Shown here: in pieces, positions 32,945 through 41,502 of the stretch
Numbering within the stretch: the stretch's first letter is position 1
Layout: each line of letters opens with the position of its first letter
Assembly: GCA_913055605.1 (NCBI GenBank)
Contig: CAJXKJ010000002.1
Coordinates: forward strand, 62,001-126,000
DNA: 64,000 bases
Origin: an uncultured Euryhalocaulis sp.
GTDB lineage: Bacteria > Pseudomonadota > Alphaproteobacteria > Caulobacterales > Maricaulaceae
Direction: 5' to 3'
The notes under the pieces: generated by a model
The model's database searches: none
What the model was told of the DNA's origin: nothing
The model's input: the letters and a program-made list of their open reading frames with translations, nothing else
Translations under genes and position numbers: made by a program

Positions 32945-34261
32945 ATGGAATCAAAGGCAAGCAGGCGACGTTACATGACCGTTACTGAATCCGATCCCGA
33001 TCCGGCCCTCGCCGCCGCCACGGCGCGCGAGATCGACCGGGTGCGCCGCGAGGGCGGGCTGGGCGAATCCGGCCGCCTGCGGGAGCTGTTCGACTTCCTT
33101 GTCGAACGGTCCGGGGATCCCTTGCCGCCAAAGGAAGTGGAGATCGCGGTCGCCGTCTTCGGCAAGCCGGAAACCGACACGCTGAAGGACGATCCGGTCG
33201 CCCGCGTCTATGTCCACCGGCTGCGCAAGCGGCTGGACGAATTCTACCGACGGGAAGGCGCGCCGGACGGCGTGCGCCTGGACGTGCCGAAGGGCCAGTA
33301 CCGCGTCGTGGGCCAGCGCGTGGGCGGGGACGCGCCCGCCGCCTCCGCCGGGTCCGGCCCGGATTTCGGCCGCCTGCGCCCCGGCGCATGGCGCCTGCTG
33401 GCCGCCGGGGCGGCGGCGCTGGTGCTGCTCAATATCGCGGCCTGGGCCGTTCTGGGCGGCCGGGACGCGGAGCCCGTGTCCGCGCATCCGATCTGGGCGC
33501 CGATGGCCAATACCGGCCGGCCGCTCGTGATCGTCGCCGGCGACTATTACATGTTCGGCGATTACGGGGATTCCCCATTCCTGCGCCGCCTGGTCCGCGA
33601 CTTCACCATCAATTCGCGCGAGGAGCTTCTGCGCCGCCGGATGGAGAATGCGGAGGACTATGACCGCTATACCGACGTCAATCTGCAATACCTGCCGGTC
33701 TCGGTCGCCTATGCGATGGCGCGGATCATGCCCGGCGCGCCGGACAAGCCGACCCGCACGGTTCTGGCCTCCGACCTGACGCCGGAAATGCTGCGCGATT
33801 ACGACGTGCTCTATATCGGCCTGCTGTCCGGCCTCGGCATGCTGCGCGACCCGGTCTTCGCCCGCTCCCGCTTCGCGGTCGGCGATTCCTATGACGAGAT
33901 GGTCGATACGGAGACCGACACCGCCTATTTCAGCGAGGGCTTCGCCACGGACTCCTATGACGGGATGTACCGGGACTACGGCTTCTTCTCCAGTTTCGAC
34001 GGCCCGGCCGGCAACCGCATCGTGGTGATCGCCGGCGCCCGCGACGCCGGCGTCAGCGGCGTGGCGGAGCGGCTGTCCAGCCCGGCGGCCTACGCCGCGC
34101 TCCAGGACGCGGCGGGCGATTCCGGCGCCTTCGAGGCCCTGTACGAGGTCGAGGGCCAGCAGAATGTCAGCCTGGACGCCCGGCTGCTGGCCGCCGCGCC
34201 GGTGGACAGCGGCGCCATCTGGGCGTTCGACGGCCCGGCCCGCGAATTCCCGGCGGAATAA
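32945..34261 (+). CDS. membrane-anchored winged-helix regulator with periplasmic domain
   Basis: About 438 residues. The start is uncertain (ATG 32945 chosen, 32924 and 32975 also possible). Residues about 20-130 form a winged-helix domain seen in ToxR/CadC-like membrane regulators and some signalling proteins: LRELFDFLVERSGDPLPPKEVEIAVAVFGKPETDTLKDDPVARVYVHRLRKRLDEFYRREG ... LDVPKGQYRVV. A linker leads to one transmembrane helix (WRLLAAGAAALVLLNIAAWAVLG) and a periplasmic domain of about 250 residues with LVIVAGDYYMFGDYGDSPFLRRLVRDFTINSREEL. I do not recognise this last part. It is divergent from the quinohemoprotein gene with 128 bp between them. It probably senses a periplasmic signal and controls neighbouring genes. 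Confidence 0.7.
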   Translation: MESKASRRRYMTVTESDPDPALAAATAREIDRVRREGGLGESGRLRELFDFLVERSGDPLPPKEVEIAVAVFGKPETDTLKDDPVARVYVHRLRKRLDEFYRREGAPDGVRLDVPKGQYRVVGQRVGGDAPAASAGSGPDFGRLRPGAWRLLAAGAAALVLLNIAAWAVLGGRDAEPVSAHPIWAPMANTGRPLVIVAGDYYMFGDYGDSPFLRRLVRDFTINSREELLRRRMENAEDYDRYTDVNLQYLPVSVAYAMARIMPGAPDKPTRTVLASDLTPEMLRDYDVLYIGLLSGLGMLRDPVFARSRFAVGDSYDEMVDTETDTAYFSEGFATDSYDGMYRDYGFFSSFDGPAGNRIVVIAGARDAGVSGVAERLSSPAAYAALQDAAGDSGAFEALYEVEGQQNVSLDARLLAAAPVDSGAIWAFDGPAREFPAE

Positions 34262-34289
34262 GGCGCCGCGGCCGTCATGGCTAACGGGG

Positions 34290-34319
34290 CGTAAATGCCC
34301 GGAATTGCTGGCATTTACG
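34290..34319. promoter_or_regulatory. perfect inverted repeat between the regulator and pilin genes
   Basis: CGTAAATGCC and GGCATTTACG form a perfect 10-base inverted repeat with a 10-base spacer, 55 bases upstream of the first minor pilin gene. No T-run follows, so an operator is more likely than a terminator. The 20-bp arm spacing would put both halves on one face of the helix. Confidence 0.5.
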
Positions 34320-34373
34320 TGATTTCAATGCCTTCCAACCCATAAAGACGCTCAAACAAAAGCGTTCGGGTGG

Positions 34374-35012
34374 ATGGATATGAGCAGGCGGCAGCGGGGC
34401 TTTACCCTCGTGGAGCTGATGATCGTCGTCACGATCATCGGCATCCTGTCGGCGATCGCGGCGCCGATGTTCCTGGGCTATCTGCGCGAGGCCCATCTGA
34501 ACGAGGCGCGCCCCTATCTTCTCGAAATCGCGACCAAGCAGCGCGCCTATAAATACCGCAACGGCGCCTATTGCTGCGACGGCGAAAGCGGGCTGGACGA
34601 GTCCGATTACGCGCCCGAACTGGGCGTCGACCTGAACGAGGTCGGCAATTTCTGTTTCGCCGTGATCTGCCGCGATTCCTCGCTCTGCGAAAACCCGACA
34701 TCGACCAGCTTCATCGCCGCCTCGGAATCCGGAGACCCGACTGTGGAGTTCGAGGTCTGGGCCATCCTGCGGGACACCGCGACGGCCAGCGTTTCCGGTC
34801 CGAACAACGCCACCTGCCGGATGGACAGCGACAAGCAGGACCCGACCGGCTGGGTCGCCGCCGCCAATTCCGGACAGGCCGGGCGTCAGGGCCGCGCCAT
34901 CGTCTACCGCTATCCCGCCCCGCCCAACGGCCGGGACGCGGTGAACGGCGCCGACGGCGTGCGCATGAACTGGGTGGAGGGCGTCAGTGTCGCGCACGCC
35001 CTCACCCCGTAA
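34374..35012 (+). CDS. type IV pilin-like protein (prepilin, class III methylation site)
   Basis: 212 residues. Short leader RRQRG then FTLVELMIVVTIIGILSAIAAPMFLGYLREA, a textbook prepilin cleavage site (G/F) with Glu at +5. The globular part contains Cys residues in AYCCDGES, CFAVICRDSSLCEN and NATCRMD, so disulfides are likely after export. First gene of a six-gene unit of prepilins, PilZ and prepilin peptidase. It is probably a minor or alternative major subunit of the pilus made by the minus-strand operon. Confidence 0.9.
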   Translation: MDMSRRQRGFTLVELMIVVTIIGILSAIAAPMFLGYLREAHLNEARPYLLEIATKQRAYKYRNGAYCCDGESGLDESDYAPELGVDLNEVGNFCFAVICRDSSLCENPTSTSFIAASESGDPTVEFEVWAILRDTATASVSGPNNATCRMDSDKQDPTGWVAAANSGQAGRQGRAIVYRYPAPPNGRDAVNGADGVRMNWVEGVSVAHALTP

Positions 35013-35685
35013 GACGCGCGCCCGGCGGGCGCAGCGCGGTTTCACCCTTGTCGAGGTGATGGCGGCGGGCGTGATCCTGTCGATCTTCGTGCTGGGCGTC
35101 AGCGGCCTGTGGCGCGCCTCGACCAACCAGGTCTCCGACCTGATGGTCCGCCAGAAGGCCGTCTTCGCCCTGAACGCGGAGATGGAGCGCCTGACCGCGC
35201 TCTACAGCTACACGACGTTCGGCGTGAACGGCCCGGTCAGCACGACCAATTATTCCGGCGGCCTGCTGCCGACCCACCGCCTGATCTATCCGCTCGACAT
35301 GGACGATTACATGGACGGGGACGACGACAACGATTTCGTCACCAGCTCCTTCTCGTCGTTCCGCGACGATTCCGAATTCCTCGTCTATGTCGACCGCAGC
35401 TACTGGACCTACAACAACCGCGCCTATGTCTGGCTCGACCGCGACAGGAACGTCGCCGCGCGCCTGTCCTGGATCACCAATGACATCAATGTCGTGTTCT
35501 GCATCGGGGCGGACAATTGCTCCTGCCACGATTTCGACGGCTCCAGCAGTCCGCTGTTCAAGGATTATTGCCGCTATCTGACCCTGTATCTGGAATATCC
35601 GTACCGCTCGGATTCCGACGGCGACATGACCGCCGGCCCGGGTCTGCAGTCGCTCTCGCTCAAGACCATCGTGGGCCGCCTGTGA
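34987..35685 (+). CDS. minor prepilin (PilV/PulJ-like)
   Basis: 232 residues from a GTG start at 34987 inside the end of the preceding gene (26-base overlap). No better start precedes the cleavage site. Leader RRAQRG then FTLVEVMAAGVILSIFVLGVSGLWRASTNQVSDLMVRQKA, with Glu at +5. The C-terminal part has Asp-rich segments (YPLDMDDYMDGDDDNDFV) and a Cys group in CIGADNCSCHDFDG. Acidic clusters could bind calcium. It is probably part of the priming tip complex. Confidence 0.86.
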   Translation: MSRTPSPRKTRARRAQRGFTLVEVMAAGVILSIFVLGVSGLWRASTNQVSDLMVRQKAVFALNAEMERLTALYSYTTFGVNGPVSTTNYSGGLLPTHRLIYPLDMDDYMDGDDDNDFVTSSFSSFRDDSEFLVYVDRSYWTYNNRAYVWLDRDRNVAARLSWITNDINVVFCIGADNCSCHDFDGSSSPLFKDYCRYLTLYLEYPYRSDSDGDMTAGPGLQSLSLKTIVGRL

Positions 35686-36281
35686 GCCGCCGCGCCGCCC
35701 CCCGCGCCCAGCGCGGCTTTACGCTGTTCGAGCTGATGGCCGCTGTGACGATCAGCGCCGCGGTGCTGGCCCCCGCGATGGCGCTAATGTTCGCGGCCAT
35801 GGAATGGTCGACCCAGTCCGCCAGCCAGATCCGGCTGAACCAGCAGGCGCGCCTGATGCAGAGCGCGCTGATGGACGGCATGGCCACCACCTCCTCCGGC
35901 AAGGACGGCGTCAATTACGCCTACGGCCTGCGCGGCCGCGAAGAGGCGCCCAGCGGCAAGTGGAGCAACGGCTACACGCTGCGCTATCGCAGCAACAATA
36001 TCTGGGTCGAGGGCGACACGTTCACGACCATGACCGTGTCCTGCACCGATGTCGCCGATCCGCTGCCGGCCTGCTCCGGCCCCGGCGTCCAGCAGGTCGA
36101 CGGCTATCTGGCGCTGGAGCCCGAGGTGGAGGACGACGAGCGCAGCGTCGACGACCGCACGGTGGAGGTCACCCTCACCATCGTCGACCCGTTCGAGGCC
36201 CAGCGCCTGGAGAACCCGCGCGAGGTCACGGAGACCTATCGCCTGATCGCCACCATGATGCGCGACGAGAACGATCCATGA
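35682..36281 (+). CDS. minor prepilin (PilW/PulG-like)
   Basis: 199 residues from a GTG at 35682 overlapping the previous stop (GTGA). The longer track start is in another gene. Leader RRAAPRAQRG then FTLFELMAAVTISAAVLAPAMALMFAAMEWSTQSASQIRLNQQARLMQSAL, the N-terminal helix of a minor pilin with Glu at +5. The body includes YTLRYRSNNIWVEGDTFTTMTVSC and an acidic tail region. Tight coupling on both sides shows it is made together with the other minor pilins. Confidence 0.86.
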   Translation: MSRRAAPRAQRGFTLFELMAAVTISAAVLAPAMALMFAAMEWSTQSASQIRLNQQARLMQSALMDGMATTSSGKDGVNYAYGLRGREEAPSGKWSNGYTLRYRSNNIWVEGDTFTTMTVSCTDVADPLPACSGPGVQQVDGYLALEPEVEDDERSVDDRTVEVTLTIVDPFEAQRLENPREVTETYRLIATMMRDENDP

Positions 36282-36883
36282 GCCGGCAATCCGAACGCGG
36301 CAACGTGATCGCGGCGGTGACGGTGATCGGCGCCGCCAGCACGCTGGCTTTGTCCGCCCTGATGAACAATTCGGTGGGGATCGAGGCCCGCGCCATCGAA
36401 CAGAATCTGGCCGAGACCCGCGCCTATTGGGCGTCGATGGGCCATTTCCGCTACGCCATGGCCCGCACGCGCTACAGCGCGGCCTGCGGCCAGTGGTGGG
36501 GATGCGTGGAAAGCGAAACCGCGACCGACGCGATGAAGGCCGCGACGCTGAATTCCTATCTGGGCGAAATCTCGTCCCTGCGGACCTTCACCTATCCGGA
36601 GGAGGACAGCGACTATTTCCTGCGCCTGACCTTCACCGCCGCGCCGGACGAGGACCCCTCGCGCAAGGATTATAGCGGCTGGCTGAAAATCCGCAGCGCG
36701 CTGAACGGCGCGCAGGGCGACGTGCCGGTGCTGAACGATCTGGGCGACTCCATCCCCATGTACGAAATCCGCTTCTGCCTGGGCGAGGATCCGGGCGACG
36801 AGTGCGAAAAGATCAACAAGGACAATGGCGGGCGCTTCAAAAAAGGCGTCCAGGTGAACCGGTTCAGCCGCCTGCCGGGATAG
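36278..36883 (+). CDS. PilX/MshP-like pilus assembly protein
   Basis: 201 residues, ATG at 36278 overlapping the preceding stop. The N-terminus RQSERGNVIAAVTVIGAASTLALSALMNNSVGIEARAIEQNLAETRAYWASMGHFRYAMAR follows the PilX/MshP plan: a short leader ending in Gly, a hydrophobic helix and a conserved amphipathic stretch, without Glu at +5. Two Cys (AACGQWWGC) and two more (FCLGEDPGDEC) may form disulfides. It completes the four-gene set of minor pilus subunits. Confidence 0.8.
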   Translation: MSRQSERGNVIAAVTVIGAASTLALSALMNNSVGIEARAIEQNLAETRAYWASMGHFRYAMARTRYSAACGQWWGCVESETATDAMKAATLNSYLGEISSLRTFTYPEEDSDYFLRLTFTAAPDEDPSRKDYSGWLKIRSALNGAQGDVPVLNDLGDSIPMYEIRFCLGEDPGDECEKINKDNGGRFKKGVQVNRFSRLPG

Positions 36884-36982
36884 GGCGGGTTCACCCTGCC
36901 GATTAAGCCGGTCTTAAGCGGCGCGGACCAATCTGGCGCGCGCGGCCCCTGTGCCGGCCGCAGGAGGACCCCGGTCACGCCC

Positions 36983-37342
36983 ATGACGCCGGAAACCGCC
37001 ACGCCCGAAGGGGCCGAACAGCGCCGCGAACGCCGCTACAAGGTCGATCTGTGGGGGGAAATCCGCTTCGAGGACGGAGCGATCCCCGTCCGGATCGGCG
37101 ATCTGTCGGCCTCCGGCGCCTTTCTCTATATGGAAAATCCGCCCCCGCGCGGCTGCGTCGTCACCCTGCACATCCAGGACTACGGCGATATCGAGGTGGA
37201 GATCATGCACGCCTCGGATTCCTATTGCGGCGTGGCGATGAAGAATCCGGCGGCCCATCGCGGCCCGCTGCTGGAATGGCTGCGCCAGGAAGTGCTGGTC
37301 GACGCCGAAACCGGATGGGCGGCCCAGGCCGGACCCCGGTGA
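36983..37342 (+). CDS. PilZ domain protein (c-di-GMP receptor)
   Basis: A 119-residue single PilZ domain with both binding motifs: an RxxxR-type RRERR near residue 15 and DLSASG (D/NxSxxG) near residue 41. This predicts c-di-GMP binding. It lies between the minor pilins and the prepilin peptidase, whose GTG start overlaps its stop. With the EAL protein of the opposite operon it makes c-di-GMP a likely input to this pilus. Confidence 0.9.
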   Translation: MTPETATPEGAEQRRERRYKVDLWGEIRFEDGAIPVRIGDLSASGAFLYMENPPPRGCVVTLHIQDYGDIEVEIMHASDSYCGVAMKNPAAHRGPLLEWLRQEVLVDAETGWAAQAGPR

Positions 37343-38163
37343 GCGAAGCGGCGCTTCTGACGGCGATCGTCCTGACATTCGCGGGCCTGACGGGCCTCGC
37401 GATCGGCAGTTTCCTGAACGTCCTGATCGCGCGCACCCCGCGCCTGATCGACGCCGCCGATGGCGGCGGCCCCGCCTATGTCCTGCGCGGCCTTGCCTGG
37501 CCGCCTTCGCAATGCGGCCATTGCGGCCAGCGCCTGTCCTGGCGCGACAATATCCCCGCCGCCTCCTGGCTGATCCTGCGCGGCCGCTGCCGCAACTGCG
37601 GGACCGCCTATGGCGCGCGCTATCTGTTTGTCGAACTGGCCGGGGCGGCCATCGCAATCACCGCCGCCGCCGCCTTCGGCCCGACCGGCCAGGCCGTGCT
37701 GATCGCTTTGTTCGGCATGGGGCTGCTGGCCCTGATCCTGATCGATCTGGAAGAACAATTGCTGCCGGACGTGATCGTCGCCCCGCTGCTGGCCCTCGGC
37801 CTTTTGTGGCAGGCGCTTTATGGCGCGGGTCTGGTCGACGGCCTGCTCGGCGCGGCGGCGGCCTTCGCCGTGCTGTGGGCGATCCGCGCGGCCTATAAGC
37901 TCTATGCGGGCGTCGAGGGGATGGGGTTCGGCGATCTGAAATTCGCCGCCATGCTGGGCGCCTGGACCGGCCTCGCCGCGATCCCGGCGGCGCTGTTCAT
38001 CGCCTTCGCCGCCGGCGCGGTGGTCAGCCTGACTTTGATGGTGCTTGGAAAGATGCGGCGCGATACGCCCGCCCCGTTCGGTCCGTTCCTGGCCGCTGGC
38101 GCGCTCGCCGTCCTGGCCGTTCCGGCCCTGCCCGCCGCGCTCGCGCGCCTCTCGGGCTTCTAG
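37339..38163 (+). CDS. pilD: prepilin peptidase (PilD/GspO family)
   Basis: 274 residues from the GTG at 37339 (GTGA overlap with PilZ). The track ORF begins too early. Zinc-binding tetra-Cys CGHC ... CRNC sits in the N-terminal cytoplasmic loop (SQCGHCGQRLSWRDNIPAASWLILRGRCRNC). The two aspartates of the aspartic peptidase site lie in ILIDLEEQLLPD and EGMGFGDLKF. Multiple membrane segments fill the rest. It cleaves and N-methylates the prepilins of this locus in the inner membrane. Confidence 0.93.
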   Translation: MSEAALLTAIVLTFAGLTGLAIGSFLNVLIARTPRLIDAADGGGPAYVLRGLAWPPSQCGHCGQRLSWRDNIPAASWLILRGRCRNCGTAYGARYLFVELAGAAIAITAAAAFGPTGQAVLIALFGMGLLALILIDLEEQLLPDVIVAPLLALGLLWQALYGAGLVDGLLGAAAAFAVLWAIRAAYKLYAGVEGMGFGDLKFAAMLGAWTGLAAIPAALFIAFAAGAVVSLTLMVLGKMRRDTPAPFGPFLAAGALAVLAVPALPAALARLSGF

Positions 38164-38170
38164 GCGGCGT

Positions 38171-39034
38171 CTAGTCCAGCGCGGCGGAGCGGCGCGGACC
38201 GTCCTCCAGCGGCGGCAGCGGAAAGACCTCCACCGGAATCGGCAGCAGCAGGCCCGACCACAACAGGCCGTCCTCCTCTCCGATTCCCGCCGTGTCGCGC
38301 AGATGGATCCCGTCCTCCGGCGCGGCTTCGGACACCACAACCGGCGCGGCGGGCGCGGGCGACGGCGCCAGGTCGTAATGCATCAGCACGCGCGACTGCG
38401 CGGCCATCGCCCCGTATTTATATTCCATGCGCACGTAATTCCGCGCCTCGGGGCTGTACCACCAGCGTTCGAAACCGGTCCAGTTGGAGTCCAGGCTGCG
38501 CGTGCGCCAGACGATGACCCAGCAATCGAACGTGCCCGCCGGCACGGTGATCTGGTCCCGCCCCTCCACCGACCAGGACGTGGCGTGCACCACCGTCTCG
38601 CCGTTCTTCAGATATTCGCGCTGGAAGGTCAGCGGCCGCTCCAGGCTCAGCTCCGTCCCCTCATAGGGGGAGATGGTGCGGTAGATCGACTGGCGGATGC
38701 CGTCCGGCCCCACCGAATCCTGCCGCAGGAACCCGAAGCGGGAGAACCACTGCCCCGGCGCGTCCAGCCGCTCGAACACGGTCAGCAGCCCGTTCGTCGA
38801 CGACACGCGGATATTATAGCCGTCGCTGTAGCGCCACTCGGAGCCCTCGCGCCATTGCGGCGCGGGCAGCACTTCCAGAGACGGTTCGGCCGCCGCCTGC
38901 GGCGTGATCGTGATGACCGGGAATTCCGTTTCCTGCGCCAGCGCCCCGGCCGCCGACAGGACCAGCACGGCGCCCGCCAGCAATCCGGTCCGCAGGCTGC
39001 GAGGCTTTCGGCTCTGGCGTGTGGTGCGGGTCAT
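38171..39034 (-). CDS. exported protein of unknown function (DUF3108-like features)
   Basis: 287 residues with a signal peptide (GLLAGAVLVLSAAGALAQ). The central part WREGSEWRYSDGYNIRVSSTNG ... VPAGTFDCWVIVWRTRSLDS resembles the beta-rich DUF3108/TapB-type periplasmic proteins, where AGTFDC is a recurring line. The C-terminal 70 residues are Pro/Ala-rich. Last gene of the minus-strand pilus operon, 12 bases after the small membrane protein gene. It may help periplasmic or outer-membrane steps of pilus assembly. Confidence 0.65.
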   Translation of the reverse strand: MTRTTRQSRKPRSLRTGLLAGAVLVLSAAGALAQETEFPVITITPQAAAEPSLEVLPAPQWREGSEWRYSDGYNIRVSSTNGLLTVFERLDAPGQWFSRFGFLRQDSVGPDGIRQSIYRTISPYEGTELSLERPLTFQREYLKNGETVVHATSWSVEGRDQITVPAGTFDCWVIVWRTRSLDSNWTGFERWWYSPEARNYVRMEYKYGAMAAQSRVLMHYDLAPSPAPAAPVVVSEAAPEDGIHLRDTAGIGEEDGLLWSGLLLPIPVEVFPLPPLEDGPRRSAALD

Positions 39035-39046
39035 CGTCGGCTCGTC

Positions 39047-39475
39047 CTATCGCCCTTCCGGCTGCCAGCCGGCGGCCAGAATCTCGCCGCCGGGCGCGAT
39101 TTCGGCGACATAGAATTGCGGCGCGGCGTCCAGATCCTGCACCGATTCCGGGCGCGGCGCGGCGCGCACGCGCAGATTGCCGGAGGGCAGCGGCTCGGCC
39201 TCGAACACATAGTCGCCGATCGGAAAGCCCCGCCAGGGCAGGTCCAGATAATTCCGGTCCTGCTCGATATCGGCCGGGGCGATCGGCGCGAACGCGCCGC
39301 TTTCCGCATGCACGGCCGCCTCGCGTTCCACGATCTGGCGCACCGCCTCCTCCACCCGTCCCTGCCGCTCGGCCTGCTCGGCCCTGTCGCCCGCCGGCAT
39401 CACGAAGGCCGCGACGGCCAGGCCCGCCGCCAGGATCAGGGCTGCGGCCGCGGCTGCCAGAACGACCCGGCCCAT
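39047..39475 (-). CDS. small single-pass membrane protein of the pilus operon
   Basis: 142 residues from the ATG at 39475, just after the secretin stop. One N-terminal transmembrane helix (VVLAAAAAALILAAGLAVAAFVM) precedes a periplasmic segment with a charged helix (AEQAERQGRVEEAVRQIVEREAAVHAESGAF) and a small beta-rich end. The pattern recalls pilin-like or MshF/MshM-neighbour accessory proteins, but no prepilin site is present. Function unknown, position implies a role in the pilus machine. Confidence 0.65.
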   Translation of the reverse strand: MGRVVLAAAAAALILAAGLAVAAFVMPAGDRAEQAERQGRVEEAVRQIVEREAAVHAESGAFAPIAPADIEQDRNYLDLPWRGFPIGDYVFEAEPLPSGNLRVRAAPRPESVQDLDAAPQFYVAEIAPGGEILAAGWQPEGR

Positions 39476-39479
39476 CGCG

Positions 39480-41429
39480 TCACTCGTCTTCCGACATGAC
39501 GGTGACATCGACCGGCGTGGTCGCCCGGCGCATGTCCGGCGCGTCGGGGCCGTATTGCGTGGCCAGCACGCGCCGCTGCTGGTCGATATAGTCCTGCGAG
39601 CCGATGCGCACCGCGATGTCGTCCTGCAGCACGGCCTGCTCTGTCACCACGTGCGGGGTGATGAAGAAGATCGTCTCGCGCATCGATTCCGACTCGCTGG
39701 TCGTGCGGAACAGCGCGCCCAGGACCGGAATCTCCTTCAGGCCCGGAACCCCGCTTTCGCTGTCGATCCGCGTGCCGTCGAACAGGCCGCCGACCACATA
39801 GGTCGCCCCGTTCGGCACCAGCACATTGGTCTGCACTTCCTGCGAGGACACGTCGATCTGGCCGAACGAGCCGCTGCCCGGCGCGGAATTCTCCGCCCGC
39901 AGATCCAGCCGCACCAGCGATTCCGACTGCGCGGTCTCCGCTGGCACGATGGACGGCGTGATCTCCAGCGTCAGCCCGGTCTGGATTTCCTGCAGGCCCA
40001 CCCCGCCGGTGCCGCCGCCCTCCAGCCGCGTGTCGACCTGCACATAGATGTTCTGCGCCCGCGTGATGCGCGCGGTGATGTTGTCCAGCGTCACCAGGCG
40101 CGGCGCCGACAGGATGCGCACCCGGTCCTCGCTCGCCAGCGCGGTCAGCGAGGCCTGCAGCGCCGCCTCCTGCCCGCGCACGATGAAGGAGGCCGACGGC
40201 GCGAAATCGGGCAGCAGGTTCAGCGCGTCCAGCCCGTTGCTGTCGAACCGGTCGCTGCCGTCGGTCGGATTTCCGATCGGGCTGCCGGTCACCCCGCTGT
40301 CGAACCCGATACTGCCGGGCGTGGAGCCCGGATTGAGCAGCGAGCCGCGCAGCGCCAGGCCCAGCTGCCGCCCCACCCCGATATCGGCGTTGGCGATGAT
40401 GACCTCGATCTGGACCATCTGCAGCGGCCGGTCGAGCTGCAGGATCAGGCTGCGCACCTGTTCGATCTGCTCGCGCGAGCCCTGCACCACGACCGAATTG
40501 GTGCGCTGGTCGATGGAGATGCGCGGCGGCGGCTCATAGGCCGCGACCCACATGTTCGGATCGTCGCCCGAGCGCGCGCCCTGCACCATCGGCTCCTGCC
40601 CCATCAGCGCGTAGAGCGTGTCGGCGATGCCCGGCACCGTGACCTCCCGGCCCTGGAAGGTCCGGGTCGACGGGCCGACATTGGCGAAGCGCAGCGGGAT
40701 CACCTCGACCTCCTGCGGCGCCAGCACGACCGGCGGCGGGGCCGGCGCGGGCGGCGGCGCGGCGGCGGCGACCGGCTCGGGTCCGCCCTGCGGCCCGTCT
40801 TCCTGATCGGCCAGCGCCATCAGCAGGTCCGGCCGCATCGTGGTCAGCAGGCCGGTAATCCGGTTCACCCGCGCCCGGTCGCCGGAAATCGTGATGGTCT
40901 CGCCGAATGCGTCATAGGACACCCCGCCCAGACCGAGGCCCAGGCTGATCAGCGCCTCGCTCAGCTGGTCGTAGGATTCCTGGTCCAGCGGCAGCGACAC
41001 CTGCTGCTGCGCGAAATCGGCGGGCCCGGAGCGCGAGGTGACCATCACCGTCCGCGTCGTCGGGTCGTAGGTATAGGCCAGGTCGTATTGCTGGATCAGC
41101 TGGTCGAACGCGGTGGCGATCGGCACCCGGTCCAGCTGGAACGAGATCGGCCCCTGCACGTCCGGCCCGAACACGACCGACAGGCCGTTCGCCTGCAAAA
41201 TGCTGCGCAGCACGTTGCGGATGTCGTCGTTCGACGAGGTGCGGCTGATCACCAGCGTCGCGTTCCAGGGAATGTCGGAGCTCTGGGCCGGCGCGGCGGC
41301 CGGAACGGCCAGCGCCGTCGCCGCCAGCAGGGCGGCGGCCAGCGCCGCACGCGCCGCGCGTCCGCCTCTGTCCGCAGGGCGCAGCGCCCGTGCTGAACTA
41401 CGGTCCCCGCGCGCGCCCATGCGAATCAT
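39480..41429 (-). CDS. type IV pilus/MSHA-type secretin
   Basis: About 649 residues. The ATG at 41429 is chosen among several N-terminal candidates. A signal segment (RAALAAALLAATALAVPAAAPAQ) leads to a secretin/TonB short domain (IRNVLRSILQANGLSVVFGPDVQGPISFQLDRVPIATAFDQLI) and N domains with NSVVVQGSREQIEQVRSLILQLDRPLQMVQIEVIIANADIG. The C-terminal gate includes GLKEIPVLGALFRTTSESESMRETIFFITPHVV. This is the MshL/PilQ plan. It forms the outer-membrane channel through which the pilus grows. Confidence 0.92.
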   Translation of the reverse strand: MIRMGARGDRSSARALRPADRGGRAARAALAAALLAATALAVPAAAPAQSSDIPWNATLVISRTSSNDDIRNVLRSILQANGLSVVFGPDVQGPISFQLDRVPIATAFDQLIQQYDLAYTYDPTTRTVMVTSRSGPADFAQQQVSLPLDQESYDQLSEALISLGLGLGGVSYDAFGETITISGDRARVNRITGLLTTMRPDLLMALADQEDGPQGGPEPVAAAAPPPAPAPPPVVLAPQEVEVIPLRFANVGPSTRTFQGREVTVPGIADTLYALMGQEPMVQGARSGDDPNMWVAAYEPPPRISIDQRTNSVVVQGSREQIEQVRSLILQLDRPLQMVQIEVIIANADIGVGRQLGLALRGSLLNPGSTPGSIGFDSGVTGSPIGNPTDGSDRFDSNGLDALNLLPDFAPSASFIVRGQEAALQASLTALASEDRVRILSAPRLVTLDNITARITRAQNIYVQVDTRLEGGGTGGVGLQEIQTGLTLEITPSIVPAETAQSESLVRLDLRAENSAPGSGSFGQIDVSSQEVQTNVLVPNGATYVVGGLFDGTRIDSESGVPGLKEIPVLGALFRTTSESESMRETIFFITPHVVTEQAVLQDDIAVRIGSQDYIDQQRRVLATQYGPDAPDMRRATTPVDVTVMSEDE

Positions 41430-41502
41430 CCCCCCGCCAGTCAGGCTGGAAGAATACCGCATTTTGTGGCGCCGCAGGAAAAGACCGGCTGATTTAGTGC
41501 AG

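Noticed and set aside
34290-34319. Rho-independent terminator after the regulator gene
   Set aside because: The stem is only 10 bases with AT-rich arms, a 10-base loop and no T-run, so an operator-like inverted repeat is the better reading.
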